Shown piece by piece: positions 1 to 8,115 of a stretch of DNA of 25,456 bases. Location: positions 1 to 25,456 of the forward strand of contig DAOUAM010000058.1 in NCBI GenBank assembly GCA_034433305.1. The letters run 5' to 3'. A program made the translations under genes and the position numbers. The notes beneath the pieces are model-generated. The model worked only from the letters and a program-made list of their open reading frames with translations. It was not told the origin of the DNA and made no database searches. Every line of letters begins with the position of its first letter. Position 1 is the first letter of the stretch. This DNA is from DAOUAM01 sp034433305 (GTDB lineage Bacteria; Chloroflexota; Dehalococcoidia; Lucifugimonadales; DAOUAM01).

Positions 1-136
1 CCGTCTCGATGACGGCGATGACGTCCTCGGCGGTCCTGGGTATGACCACGCCGATAGGCTCCACCTGGTAGATGCTGGCGTCGGTGCTGTAGAGGATGCG
101 CGTCATCCTGTCGAAGCGCACCTCGCCCTGGACCAG
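1..136 (-). pseudogene. Inverted N-terminal fragment of the FAD-binding oxidase
   Basis: Read on the minus strand in the frame with codons at 122-124, 59-61 and so on, this stretch encodes about 43 residues. It contains GEVRFDRMTRILYSTDAS and, after IYQVE, PIGVVIPRTAEDVIAVIET. This is the conserved start of the FAD_binding_4 (PCMH) domain of GlcD-type oxidases. It is the segment missing from the plus-strand gene that begins around 128, but it lies in the opposite orientation. About 50 residues that normally join the two parts, including the glycine-rich FAD loop, are absent; they may lie left of the window. The junction falls within CTGGACCAG (128-136), which reads sensibly on both strands. 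This may be a real small inversion or an assembly error at a contig edge. The homology is clear from the motif, the cause is not. Confidence 0.75.
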
Positions 137-2722
137 CTCAACCGCCACCTGGCCCAGCACGGCATGCTCTTCACCCCAGACCCCAGCACCAGCAACCGGG
201 GCAACGTCGGCGGCGCCCTGGGCAACAACTCCTGCGGCACCCACTCCATCATCTGGGGCAAGACCGTAGACAACGTCATGGAGATGGACGTGGTGCTGTC
301 CGACGGCAAGACCGCCCGCTTCGGCCCCCTGGACGGCGAGCAGCTTGAGGCGAAGCTGCGCGCCGACGGCCTGGAGGGCGAAATCTACCGCAAGCTCTTC
401 GCCATCGCCGGGGCCAACCGCGAGGAGATCATACGCCGCTACCCCAGAATACAGCGCCGCGTCTCCGGCTACAACCTGGACGAGCTTATCGGTGGCGTGG
501 GAGACCCCTCTGCGTCCCCCCTCAGCAAGAGGGGAATACAAGGGGGGGCCGTCCCCTTCAACATGGCCCGGTTCGTGGTCGGCTCCGAGGGAACGCTGGT
601 CGCCATCACCGAGGCGAAGCTCAAGATAGTCAAGAAGCCCAGAATGACCGCCGTGGGCGTGCTCCACTTCAAAGACCTCATCGAGTCCATGGAGGCCACC
701 GTCGCCACCCTGGAGCTGGAGCCGGCCGCCGTGGAGCATATCGGCAGCATGATACTGCGCAACGCCAGGAGCAACCTGGCCTACTCCCGCCTCACCGACT
801 TCATCGAGGGCGAGCCTGACTCGCTGCTGGCCGTGGAGTTCTTCGGCGAGTCGGAGGCGGAGCTACAGGCCAAGCTGGACAGGCTGGAGGAGCGCATGAA
901 GCGCGGCGGCCTTGGCTACGCCATGCGCCGCATGCTGAAGCCCGAGGACCAGCAGCGCGTCTGGGCCGTGCGCCAGGCCGGCCTGGGCCTGATGATGAAC
1001 GTCCCGGGCGACGCCAAGCCCCTGCCCTTCGTGGAGGACACCGCCGTCGCCCCCGAAGTCCTGCCCCAGTTCGTGCGCCGCTTCGACCAGATCATCCGGG
1101 AGCATGGCACCGAGGCAGGCTATTACGGCCACGCCAGCGTCGGTTGCCTGCACATCCGGCCCCTCATCAACCTGAAGCTCCAGGAGGGCGTGGACAGGAT
1201 GGTGTCCATCGCCGATGCCATCAGCGACCTGGTGCTGGAGTTCGGCGGCGCCATGAGCGGCGAGCATGGCGACGGCCTGGTGCGCAGCGTCTGGAACGAG
1301 AAGATGTTCGGCCCACAGATATACAACGCCTTCCGGGAGGTCAAGCGCGCCTTCGACCCCAGGGGCATCATGAACCCCGGCAAGATCGTGGACTCGCCGC
1401 CCATGACCGAGAACCTGCGCATCGGCCCCGGCTACAGGACGCTGGATGTCAAGACGGGCTTCTCCTACTCCGCCGAGGGCAGCTTCGCCAGCGCCATCGA
1501 GATGTGCAACGGCCAGGGCGCATGCAGGAAGCTGGGCGGTGTCATGTGCCCGTCCTACCAGGTGACCCGCGACGAGGAGCACTCCACGCGGGGCCGGGCC
1601 AACGCCCTGCGGGCCGCCATGTCCGGCGCCCTGCCCGTGGACGCACTCACCAGCCAGCGCCTCTACGAGGTCATGGACCTGTGCCTGGAGTGCAAGGGCT
1701 GCAAGGCCGAGTGCCCCTCCAACGTGGACATGGCAAAGCTCAAGTACGAGTTCCTGGACCGCTACCACAAGGCCAACGGCTACCCCCTGCGCAACCGCAT
1801 CTTCGGCAACATCGCCGACCTGAGCCGGCTGGGCTGCGTCTTCGCGCCGCTGTCCAACTGGCCGCTGAGGTCGGCGGCCTTCCGCGAGCTGCTGGAGAAT
1901 GTCGCCGGCATAGACCGCCGGCGCCCGCTGCCTGCCTTCGCCGGCCAGACCTTCCCCCAGTGGTTCCGGGCGCGCGGCGGCTCGCCGGCCACCGCCGCCA
2001 GACACGGCCAGGTGGTGCTCTTCAGCGACACCTTCACCAGCTACAACCACCCGGAGATAGGCAGAGCGGCGGTGGCGGTGCTGGAGAGGCTGGGCTTCCA
2101 GGTGGTGCTGCTGCCCTGGAAGTGCTGCGGCAGGCCCATGCTGTCCAAGGGCATGCTGGACAGGGCCAGGCGCAGCGCCAGGCTCAACGTGGACCTGGTG
2201 TACCCCTACGTGGAGAAGGGTGCGAAGCTGGTGGGCCTGGAGCCAAGCTGCATCCTCATGTTCCGCGACGACTACGTGGACCTGCTGGGCAACGACCCCA
2301 AGGCCCGCGCCGTGGCCGACGCCACCATGCTGGTGGAACAGTTCGTCCTCTACGCCCAGGCCGAGAAGGGCGCGAAGCTGGAGTTCACCAGGCCGCCCGG
2401 CAAAGTGCTGTTCCACGGCCACTGCCACCAGAAGGCGCTGGTGGGCACGCGGCCTGCCATGCAGGTGCTGCGCGCCATCCCCGGCTGCGAGGCCCTGGAG
2501 ACCAACGCCGGCTGCTGCGGCATGGCCGGGGCCTTCGGCTTCGAGAAGGAGCACTACGACATCTCCCTCAAGATAGGCGAGCTGGCCCTGTTCCCGGCCA
2601 TCCGGGCGCAGCAGGGCGAGTTTGTGGTGGTGAGCGAGGGCGTGTCCTGCCGCCAGCAGATCGAGCACGGCACCGGCAGGCGTGCCAGGCACCTGGTGGA
2701 GGTGCTGGCCGGGGCGCTTTAG
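128..2722 (+). CDS. FAD-binding and 4Fe-4S oxidoreductase (GlcD-GlpC type), 5'-disrupted
   Basis: Large flavin/iron-sulfur oxidase of the D-lactate/glycolate dehydrogenase type; the substrate cannot be told. The recognisable protein starts at LDQLNRHLAQHG (128). The first ATG is at 164 (852 aa), but it lies inside the FAD domain, so it is not the native start. In order: FAD-binding PCMH half (NRGNVGGALGNNSCGTHS, VGSEGTL), FAD-oxidase C-domain (HASVGCLHIRP, SGEHGDGLVRS near 1257), two 4Fe-4S Cys clusters (MCNGQGACRK...MCPSY near 1502-1557 and CLECKGCKAECPSN near 1681-1722), and two CCG domains (WKCCGRP near 2119, HCHQKALVGT and NAGCCGMAGAFGFE near 2420-2545). These would carry electrons from FADH2 to a quinone or other carrier. 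Codons from 2 to 127 are open on + but encode no FAD-domain sequence. A repeat-like in-frame insertion lies at 494-556. The family call is sure. Confidence 0.92.
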   Translation: MDQLNRHLAQHGMLFTPDPSTSNRGNVGGALGNNSCGTHSIIWGKTVDNVMEMDVVLSDGKTARFGPLDGEQLEAKLRADGLEGEIYRKLFAIAGANREEIIRRYPRIQRRVSGYNLDELIGGVGDPSASPLSKRGIQGGAVPFNMARFVVGSEGTLVAITEAKLKIVKKPRMTAVGVLHFKDLIESMEATVATLELEPAAVEHIGSMILRNARSNLAYSRLTDFIEGEPDSLLAVEFFGESEAELQAKLDRLEERMKRGGLGYAMRRMLKPEDQQRVWAVRQAGLGLMMNVPGDAKPLPFVEDTAVAPEVLPQFVRRFDQIIREHGTEAGYYGHASVGCLHIRPLINLKLQEGVDRMVSIADAISDLVLEFGGAMSGEHGDGLVRSVWNEKMFGPQIYNAFREVKRAFDPRGIMNPGKIVDSPPMTENLRIGPGYRTLDVKTGFSYSAEGSFASAIEMCNGQGACRKLGGVMCPSYQVTRDEEHSTRGRANALRAAMSGALPVDALTSQRLYEVMDLCLECKGCKAECPSNVDMAKLKYEFLDRYHKANGYPLRNRIFGNIADLSRLGCVFAPLSNWPLRSAAFRELLENVAGIDRRRPLPAFAGQTFPQWFRARGGSPATAARHGQVVLFSDTFTSYNHPEIGRAAVAVLERLGFQVVLLPWKCCGRPMLSKGMLDRARRSARLNVDLVYPYVEKGAKLVGLEPSCILMFRDDYVDLLGNDPKARAVADATMLVEQFVLYAQAEKGAKLEFTRPPGKVLFHGHCHQKALVGTRPAMQVLRAIPGCEALETNAGCCGMAGAFGFEKEHYDISLKIGELALFPAIRAQQGEFVVVSEGVSCRQQIEHGTGRRARHLVEVLAGAL
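494..556 (+). repeat. In-frame repeat-like insertion inside the FAD oxidase
   Basis: Between SGYNLDELI and FNMARFVVGSEGTL, which are close together in this family, there are about 21 extra residues including GVGDPSASPLSKRGIQGG. The DNA is C- then G-rich, with CCCCTC-agcaa-GAGGGG at 518-534 and further C and G runs outside it. Similar C-run/loop/G-run DNA occurs between genes at 7963-7992 and 21859-21890. The segment looks like a short dispersed palindromic repeat that inserted without breaking the frame. That origin is inference. Confidence 0.5.
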
Positions 2723-2868
2723 GCGCGGCTATGGCCGACGCCCGGCCCTCTTTCACTCCTTTGCCGTCCTGGGCGTGGACGCCTGCGTTTCGGATATGTA
2801 GCGATGCGCCTGGGAAACGGACGAGACAAGCCCAGGATGATCCAGGCGGCCCGCCGGTACCAGGGAAT

Positions 2869-2894
2869 ACGTGGCAGCGATGGGCGTGCCACGT
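2869..2894. terminator. Inverted repeat between convergent genes
   Basis: ACGTGGCA at 2869-2876 and TGCCACGT at 2887-2894 form a perfect 8-bp stem with a 10-nt loop. It lies between the ends of the FAD/Fe-S oxidase (+) and the BBE oxidase (-). No T-tract follows on either strand, so a terminator role rests on position only. The rest of 2723-2937 shows no supported gene. Confidence 0.35.
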
Positions 2895-2937
2895 GATAGC
2901 TCAACACGCCCATTTTCATCCCCCATGGCCCAACGCC

Positions 2938-4350
2938 TCATGCCGTGGGCCTGATGTTCTGGTTGAGGCGGAAGAAGTTGGTGGGGTCATATTTGTTCTT
3001 CAGCGCCACCAGCCGCTCATACTTCTCCGCGCCGTAGGCGGCCTTCACCCGCTCCTGCCCTTCGCTGCCCAGGAAGTTCATGTACACCCCGCCTGTGGAG
3101 AAGGGGGCCGTGGCCGCGAATTCCTCCCGCACCCACTGGGTGTCGTCAGGCCCCTGGGGGTCGGCCCAGACGCCGTTGATGTTGAGGGCATGCTGGGCGG
3201 CCCGGCCACTGAAGGCCGACTCGTCCTCGCTCAGCCTGCCGATGGCCCCGCCCAGGTGGAACATGATGGTGTAGGACCTGGGCGATCGCATCCGCCAGGC
3301 ATGGGCGGCCAGAGTCTCGATGGCGTCGTCACCCAGGGCTGGCAGGTAGTGGGACTTCCAGTAGTAGTGCCAGCCGTGGGGCACGCTGGCATCGAAGAAC
3401 CCCTGGTGTGTGCTATAGGGAATCGGGCGGATGATGTCCACCAGGGGCTGGCCGAAGGTGCGGAGTGGCCGCAGTACGCGCTCGCCCTCCTCGATGGGGC
3501 CGGCGTAGCATGCCGCCACCATGACGACCGGCCGGCCGTGGACGTGCTGGGGCAGCCACGGGGCCGGCGGGGCCTTCCGCAGGTTAACGATGGTGGTCAG
3601 GCTATCAGGGGCCTCGGCGACGAAGTCGCGGTAGTACCGGAGGACCTCGACGGCCTGCTCGGCGGGATGGGCCAGCACCCCGGCCAGCACCACAGGCCCC
3701 ACAGGGTGCAGACTGAACTCGAAGGACGTGACGATGCCGAAGTTCCCACCACCGCCTCGAACGCCCCAGAACAGGTCGGGGTGCTCTTCCTTGCTGGCCC
3801 TGAGGAATTCCCCGTCGGCGGTGACCACGTCCACGGACAAGAGGTTGTCGCTGGTCAGCCCATACTTGCGCTGGAGCCAGCCGATGCCTCCGCCCAGCGT
3901 AAGCCCGGCGATGCCCGTGTGGGTGACGATGCCTCCAGGGGTGGCCAGGCCGAAGGCCTGCGTCTCCTGGTCCAGCTCGCCCCAGAGCACGCCGGGCTGG
4001 GCCTGGGCGGTGCGCCGCGCCGGGTCCACCCGCACGCCCTTCATGGGCGACAGGTCTATGACCAGCCCGCCGTCGCACACAGCCGTGCCGGCGACGTTGT
4101 GCCCGCCTCCGCGCACGGCTACCAGGAGGTCGTGCTCCCTGGCAAACCTGACGGCGCTGAGCACGTCGGCGACGCCGGCGCACCGCGCGATAATGGCGGG
4201 GCGTCGGTCTATCATGGCGTTCCAGACCTTGCGGGCCTCGTCGTAGCCAGGCCCGTCGGGGAGGATGAGCGCGCCCCGGAAGCTGGCCTTCAGCTTCTCG
4301 ATGGTGGCCCTGTCCAGAGTACCCGTGTCGGTAGCTTGTGGTGTGGCCAT
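2938..4350 (-). CDS. FAD-linked oxidase, berberine-bridge-enzyme (BBE) type
   Basis: A 470-aa flavoprotein oxidase or dehydrogenase of the FAD_binding_4 plus BBE family. Members oxidise alcohols, sugars or secondary metabolites and use O2 or another acceptor; the substrate is unknown here. The N-terminal FAD domain carries RGGGHNVAGTAV, whose His is the usual covalent 8-alpha flavin attachment, then GGIVTHTGIAGLTLGGGIGWL. In bicovalent enzymes a Cys sits in the latter loop; here there is none, so single covalent attachment is predicted. The C-terminus YDPTNFFRLNQNI is the typical BBE ending. No signal peptide is seen, so it is probably cytoplasmic. The ATG is preceded on the minus strand by AGGAAGGAG at good spacing. 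It is transcribed divergently from the HxlR regulator at 4472 and probably controlled by it through the inverted repeat at 4416-4442. Confidence 0.93.
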   Translation of the reverse strand: MATPQATDTGTLDRATIEKLKASFRGALILPDGPGYDEARKVWNAMIDRRPAIIARCAGVADVLSAVRFAREHDLLVAVRGGGHNVAGTAVCDGGLVIDLSPMKGVRVDPARRTAQAQPGVLWGELDQETQAFGLATPGGIVTHTGIAGLTLGGGIGWLQRKYGLTSDNLLSVDVVTADGEFLRASKEEHPDLFWGVRGGGGNFGIVTSFEFSLHPVGPVVLAGVLAHPAEQAVEVLRYYRDFVAEAPDSLTTIVNLRKAPPAPWLPQHVHGRPVVMVAACYAGPIEEGERVLRPLRTFGQPLVDIIRPIPYSTHQGFFDASVPHGWHYYWKSHYLPALGDDAIETLAAHAWRMRSPRSYTIMFHLGGAIGRLSEDESAFSGRAAQHALNINGVWADPQGPDDTQWVREEFAATAPFSTGGVYMNFLGSEGQERVKAAYGAEKYERLVALKNKYDPTNFFRLNQNIRPTA

Positions 4351-4415
4351 TGCTTGTCTCCTTCCTGGCCGTGGCCGCTGCCTTTTGAGAACAAGCTAGG
4401 GCACCGCGTGGCGGC

Positions 4416-4464
4416 TGTCCAGTCCAGAAAATGTACTGGACACCGCCGCCGTGTCGGGTAAAAT
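4416..4464. promoter_or_regulatory. Divergent promoter with 8-bp inverted-repeat operator
   Basis: TGTCCAGT (4416-4423) and ACTGGACA (4435-4442) are a perfect inverted repeat with an 11-nt spacer. The right arm contains TGGACA (4437-4442), a 5/6 match to the -35 box, 16 bp from TAAAAT (4459-4464). Transcription would start near 4471, next to the HxlR ATG at 4472. On the minus strand the left arm also gives TGGACA, 17 bp from a weak -10 (TAGCTT), facing the BBE oxidase. A dimeric regulator bound here would cover both -35 boxes. HxlR as the binder is inference. Confidence 0.55.
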
Positions 4465-4471
4465 ATGGGAC

Positions 4472-5185
4472 ATGGACTCCTATGGTCAGTACTGTCCCGT
4501 AGCCAGAGCGGCAGAGGTCCTGGGCGACCGCTGGACGCTGCTCATCGTCCGCGACCTGCTCCTGGGGACAACCCGCTTCAACGACCTTGCCCGCGGCCTG
4601 CCGGGAATATCGCGCTCCCTCCTGGCCCAGCGGCTCCAGCGGCTGGAGCAGGAGGACATCGTCCAGCGGCGCACCGATGGCAAAGGCCGGACGGCGGAGT
4701 ACTGCCTGACGCCGGCGGGCCAGGAGTTGCAGCGGGTCATTGACGTCCTCATGGACTGGGGCGCGCAGTGGGCCTTCGGCGACCCCGACCCGGTAGAGCT
4801 TGACCCCTTGCTGCTCCTCTGGTGGATGCGCAAGCGTGTCCATCTGGAACGCCTGCCCTCTCCCCGCATGGTCATGCAGTTCGACTTCAGCGGCGCGAAG
4901 GTGGGGAGCTACTGGCTCGTGCTGGGGCCAGAGGACGTGTCCATCTGCCTCCAGCACCCCGGCTTTGACGTTGACCTGCTGGTGACGGCAGACATCGCCG
5001 GCTTCTACCGTGTGTGGCTGGGGCGCAGCACCCTGGCGGAGGCGCTGCACAGGGGCTGGGTCCGGCTGGAAGGCGTGCCGGCCCTGGTGCGTGCCTTTCC
5101 GGCCCTCTTTGCCTGGAGTCCTGCGGCACCGGCGGTACGCGCGGCCTCCGCCAGGATGTCACTCGCGCCGATGGCGTCCCTCTAG
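4472..5185 (+). CDS. HxlR-family transcriptional regulator with SCP2-like C-terminal domain
   Basis: A 237-aa regulator. Residues about 5-100 are an HxlR winged helix-turn-helix (YGQYCPVARAAEVLGDRWTL, RFNDLARGLPGISRSLLAQR, LQRLEQEDIVQRR). Residues about 125-225 resemble the sterol-carrier (SCP2-like) domain often fused to this HTH (LLVTADIAGFYRVWLGRSTL, GWVRLEGVPALVRAFPALF); it may bind a hydrophobic ligand. HxlR proteins usually act as dimers and respond to aldehydes, quinones or redox signals. The ATG at 4472 is chosen over an in-frame GTG at 4451 because homology begins right after it and the best promoter would start transcription near 4471, giving a leaderless mRNA. The divergent BBE oxidase is the probable target, and autoregulation is likely. 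Family sure, target inferred. Confidence 0.9.
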   Translation: MDSYGQYCPVARAAEVLGDRWTLLIVRDLLLGTTRFNDLARGLPGISRSLLAQRLQRLEQEDIVQRRTDGKGRTAEYCLTPAGQELQRVIDVLMDWGAQWAFGDPDPVELDPLLLLWWMRKRVHLERLPSPRMVMQFDFSGAKVGSYWLVLGPEDVSICLQHPGFDVDLLVTADIAGFYRVWLGRSTLAEALHRGWVRLEGVPALVRAFPALFAWSPAAPAVRAASARMSLAPMASL

Positions 5186-5382
5186 GGCGGGGTGAGGTCC
5201 GGACACCTGCCCCCCACATCGCTCCCTGGTTTTCCAAAAACCTGTCCGCTTTTCAACTCCAGCAGGCGTGTACCTTCGGGATTGCCATGCCCGCTGGCTA
5301 TCGTAGCCTGACTCGCCGGGCGGCTACTGGTGTAGAATGTGCCTGACGCATGCTTGACCAACCACTGCAGAGAGGACGTGTC

Positions 5383-7863
5383 ATGGGAATAGACCATCTC
5401 CGGGTCCCGGCGGACAAGCTGACCAGCCCCTGCGACCCCAGCAGCCTCGGCTTCGAGACCACGGCGGAGGTGTCGCCCCTGGAAGGTACCATAGGCCAGG
5501 AGCGTGCGGTCAGCGCCATGGAGTTGGGCCTGGACATAGACGCCCCTGGGTTCAACGTCTTCATATCGGGCATACCGGGGTCTGGCCGGAACACCTCCCT
5601 GCGTGCCCAACTGGAGCGCATCGCCGCCACCAAGCCCAACCCGCCGGACTGGGGCTACGTGTACAACTTCTCCAATCCCTCGGAGCCAAGGGCCGTCAGC
5701 CTGCCCTGCGGGATGATGAAGGAACTGGCGCGGGACATGGACGACCTGGTGGACATTGTGCGGCGCGAGGTCCCCAAGGCCTTCGAGAGCGACGACTATA
5801 GCCGCCGCATCGAGGAGGTGACACGGGCAATGCAGGAGCGGCGCCAGGCCATCACCGCCGAAGTGGAGCAGGAGGCGCAGCGCGAAGGTTTCGCCCTTAC
5901 CACTACCCAGTTCGGCATCACGCCCATACCCCTGCGGGAAGGGCGCCCCATGACCCAGGAGGAGTTCGGCAGCCTGCCCGAGCCACTGCAACAGCGCATT
6001 CGGGAAAGGGCCGAGCGACTCCAGAACGCCATCAACCGCACCATGAACGAGCTGCGACGGCTGAACAAGGAGGCCCAAGAACGCAGTCGTGAGGTGGAGC
6101 GGGAGCTGGTCAGGTTCACCCTGAAGCCCATCATTGACGAGCTACAGGCCAAGTACGCCAGCCATCCAGACGTGGTAACGTTCCTCGACCATGTGGAAGC
6201 CGACATGGTGGAGCACCTGGACATTCTCAAGCCCAGGGAGGAGACACCTGCTCCTCTGGCCTTTGCCGGCGCTGCCGTGCCCGACGACGAGGTCTTCATC
6301 AGGTACCGCGTCAATCCCCTGGTGGACAACGCCGAGTGCAGGGGAGCGCCCGTTATCTTCGAGTTCAGCCCCACTTACTATAACCTCTTTGGCCGCATAG
6401 ACTACCGGGCGCGGCTGGGGGCGCTGACCACCGACCACACCTTGATCAAGCCCGGCGTGTTGCACAGGGCCAACGGCGGCTACCTGGCGCTCCAGACCCG
6501 CGACTTGCTGCTCAGCCCCCTCTCCTGGGAGACGCTGAAGCGCACGCTGCGGAGCCGGGAGGTGCGCATCGAGAACATCGGCGAGCAGTACAGCGCCCTG
6601 CCATCGGCCACGCTGCGCCCACAGCCTATACCCGTGGACGCCAAGATTATCCTGGTGGGCAGCCCCGACCTGATGTACCTGCTCCAGGCCCTGGACGAGG
6701 ACTTCCGCCGGTACTTCAAGGTCGCGGCGGAGTTTGACACCGTCATGGAACGCAAGCCTGCGAACATCCAGAAGTACGCGGCCTTCGTGGCCGCCCGCTG
6801 CGCCGAAGGCAAGCTCAGGCCCTTCCACAAGACGGCGGTCGCCGCCATTATCGAGCACTCCAGCCGGCTGGTGCAGCACCAGGAGAAGCTGACCACCCGT
6901 TTCATGGACATCGCCGACATCATCACCGAGGCCAACTACTGGGCTGGTAAGGACAACAGCCAGGTGGTGATGGACAGCCACGTCAAGAAGGCCGTGGAGC
7001 AGCGCCGCTACCGCGTCAGCCTCACCGAGGAGCGCATCCGCGAGCTTATCGAGGACGGCACCATCCACATCGCTACCGAGGGCCAGCTAGTGGGCTGCGT
7101 CAATGGCCTGTCCGTCTATGCTATCGGCGAGCATAGCTTCGGCAAGCCGACGCGCATCTCCGCCCGCGTCTCCCTGGGCCGGGGCCAGGTCATCAACATC
7201 GAGCGGGAGACGCGCCTCAGCGGCAGGATTCACGACAAGGGCTTCATGATCCTCACCGGCTACCTTCAGGGCAAGTACGGCCAGGACAAGCCTCTTTCGC
7301 TGGCGGCCACCATCGTCTTCGAGCAGACCTACAGCGAGGTGGAGGGTGACAGCGCCTCCTCCACCGAGCTGTACGCCCTCCTGTCCGAGCTGGCCGAGGT
7401 GCCCATTAACCAGAACATCGCCGTCACCGGCTCCGTGAACCAGGCCGGAGAGGTCCAGGCCATCGGCGGCGTGGTGGAGAAGATAGAGGGCTTCTTCGAC
7501 GTGTGCAGGGTCAAAGGGCTGAACGGCCAGCAGGGCGTCATGGTCCCCAGGGACAATCTCAAGAACCTGGTGCTGCGGGAGGACGTGGTCCAGGCGGTGC
7601 GCGATGGCAGGTTCCACATCTACGCCGTGTCCAGCGTGGACGAGGGCCTGGAGGTGCTCACAGGCGTGCCAGCGGGGCAGCGCCTGCCCGATGGTGGCTA
7701 CCCGGAAGGAACGCTCCATCACAAGGTAGAGCAGCGCCTGATAGACATGGCCCGCAAGGCCAGGGAGTTTGCCCGTGTGCTGGACCGACAGGATGGCAGG
7801 GAGGAGCGCCGGGAAGGGGAAGGCCAGCCCCCTGGCAGGCCCACCGTCGGCCCCGTGGCGTGA
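5383..7863 (+). CDS. Lon-like ATP-dependent protease (AAA_32 family, peptidase S16)
   Basis: An 826-aa AAA+ protease related to LonB/LonC. The P-loop is GIPGSGRNT (residues 63-71), with Arg where most P-loops have Lys. A long Glu/Arg/Gln-rich, probably coiled-coil insert follows (about 125-270), then HRANGGYLALQTRDLL (near 363) and VGSPDLMYLLQALDEDFRRYF, the ATPase core and arginine-finger region. The C-terminal Lon protease domain has Ser657 in GDSASS and Lys700 in GGVVEKIEG, the Ser-Lys catalytic dyad. It should unfold and degrade cytoplasmic proteins; targets are unknown. ATG 5383 is preferred because GAGAGGA lies 6 nt upstream; an in-frame ATG at 5350 (837 aa) has no ribosome site. It stands alone, with a hairpin at 7932-7950 after it. 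Confidence 0.93.
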   Translation: MGIDHLRVPADKLTSPCDPSSLGFETTAEVSPLEGTIGQERAVSAMELGLDIDAPGFNVFISGIPGSGRNTSLRAQLERIAATKPNPPDWGYVYNFSNPSEPRAVSLPCGMMKELARDMDDLVDIVRREVPKAFESDDYSRRIEEVTRAMQERRQAITAEVEQEAQREGFALTTTQFGITPIPLREGRPMTQEEFGSLPEPLQQRIRERAERLQNAINRTMNELRRLNKEAQERSREVERELVRFTLKPIIDELQAKYASHPDVVTFLDHVEADMVEHLDILKPREETPAPLAFAGAAVPDDEVFIRYRVNPLVDNAECRGAPVIFEFSPTYYNLFGRIDYRARLGALTTDHTLIKPGVLHRANGGYLALQTRDLLLSPLSWETLKRTLRSREVRIENIGEQYSALPSATLRPQPIPVDAKIILVGSPDLMYLLQALDEDFRRYFKVAAEFDTVMERKPANIQKYAAFVAARCAEGKLRPFHKTAVAAIIEHSSRLVQHQEKLTTRFMDIADIITEANYWAGKDNSQVVMDSHVKKAVEQRRYRVSLTEERIRELIEDGTIHIATEGQLVGCVNGLSVYAIGEHSFGKPTRISARVSLGRGQVINIERETRLSGRIHDKGFMILTGYLQGKYGQDKPLSLAATIVFEQTYSEVEGDSASSTELYALLSELAEVPINQNIAVTGSVNQAGEVQAIGGVVEKIEGFFDVCRVKGLNGQQGVMVPRDNLKNLVLREDVVQAVRDGRFHIYAVSSVDEGLEVLTGVPAGQRLPDGGYPEGTLHHKVEQRLIDMARKAREFARVLDRQDGREERREGEGQPPGRPTVGPVA

Positions 7864-7931
7864 CCTTACCACACGACACTTTTTCAGAAGGGGGTAGAGA
7901 CATCGGGGCCGCGCCTCCGCAGGCCCTCCTG

Positions 7932-7950
7932 GCCCTCACGGAGTGAGGGC
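7932..7950. terminator. Hairpin downstream of the Lon-like gene
   Basis: GCCCTCAC (7932-7939) and GTGAGGGC (7943-7950) form a perfect 8-bp stem with a 3-nt loop, 69 bp after the protease stop codon. The following bases (gctggcttta) are only weakly T-rich. It may end transcription from both sides, since the genes to the right run toward it. Confidence 0.45.
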
Positions 7951-7962
7951 GCTGGCTTTAGC

Positions 7963-7992
7963 TGTCCGCCTCTTGAAAGGGGACTGCGGGGT
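7963..7992. repeat. Intergenic C-run/G-run repeat fragment
   Basis: This stretch contains GCCTCTTGAAAGGGGACTGC. It resembles the element at 21859-21890 (TCCCTCTTGAGAAGGGGGAC) and the core of the in-frame insertion at 494-556. It is probably a degraded copy of a dispersed short palindrome. By-eye similarity only. Confidence 0.35.
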
Positions 7993-7999
7993 AACTCGG

Positions 8000-8095
8000 C
8001 TACATGGTCCAGAACAGCACCCACCCCGCCAGCACGCCCAGCGTAAGCACCGTGAGGGCGACTACAGCCCGCTTTGAAATAGCTTGTGGTCCCAT
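8000..8095 (-). CDS. Candidate 31-residue single-span membrane peptide
   Basis: On the minus strand an ATG at 8095 opens 31 codons ending in TAG at 8000. The N-terminus (MGPQAISKR) is short and positively charged. It is followed by one hydrophobic stretch of about 20 residues (VVALTVLTLGVLAGWVLFW), which would span the membrane. A GGGGGGT run lies a few bases upstream of the ATG and could serve as ribosome site. It follows the lipoprotein gene ending at 8186 on the same strand, separated by a 12-bp hairpin. I recognise no family. The well-formed N-in membrane segment and ribosome site support it; the short length means chance cannot be excluded. Confidence 0.45.
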   Translation of the reverse strand: MGPQAISKRAVVALTVLTLGVLAGWVLFWTM

Positions 8096-8115
8096 CAGTA
8101 CCCCCCGTAGCAGGT

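Noticed and set aside
863..2692. A 609-codon open frame on - opposite the FAD/Fe-S oxidase
   Set aside because: Composition is rich in Ala/Gly/His/Val with no motif, and the sense strand has intact 4Fe-4S and CCG motifs.
2719..2941. Short minus-strand frames between the two FAD oxidases
   Set aside because: No ribosome site or motif; they overlap the end of the upstream gene and contain the inverted repeat.
1144..4461. A 1105-codon open frame on +
   Set aside because: It overlaps the FAD/Fe-S oxidase in another frame and runs antisense through the BBE oxidase. Both have clear domain motifs, and this frame is repetitive Gly/Arg/Pro/His sequence typical of G+C-rich shadow frames.
3605..5050. 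A 481-codon open frame on - across the BBE/HxlR promoter
   Set aside because: It overlaps the BBE gene in a different frame and the HxlR gene antisense; no recognisable sequence.
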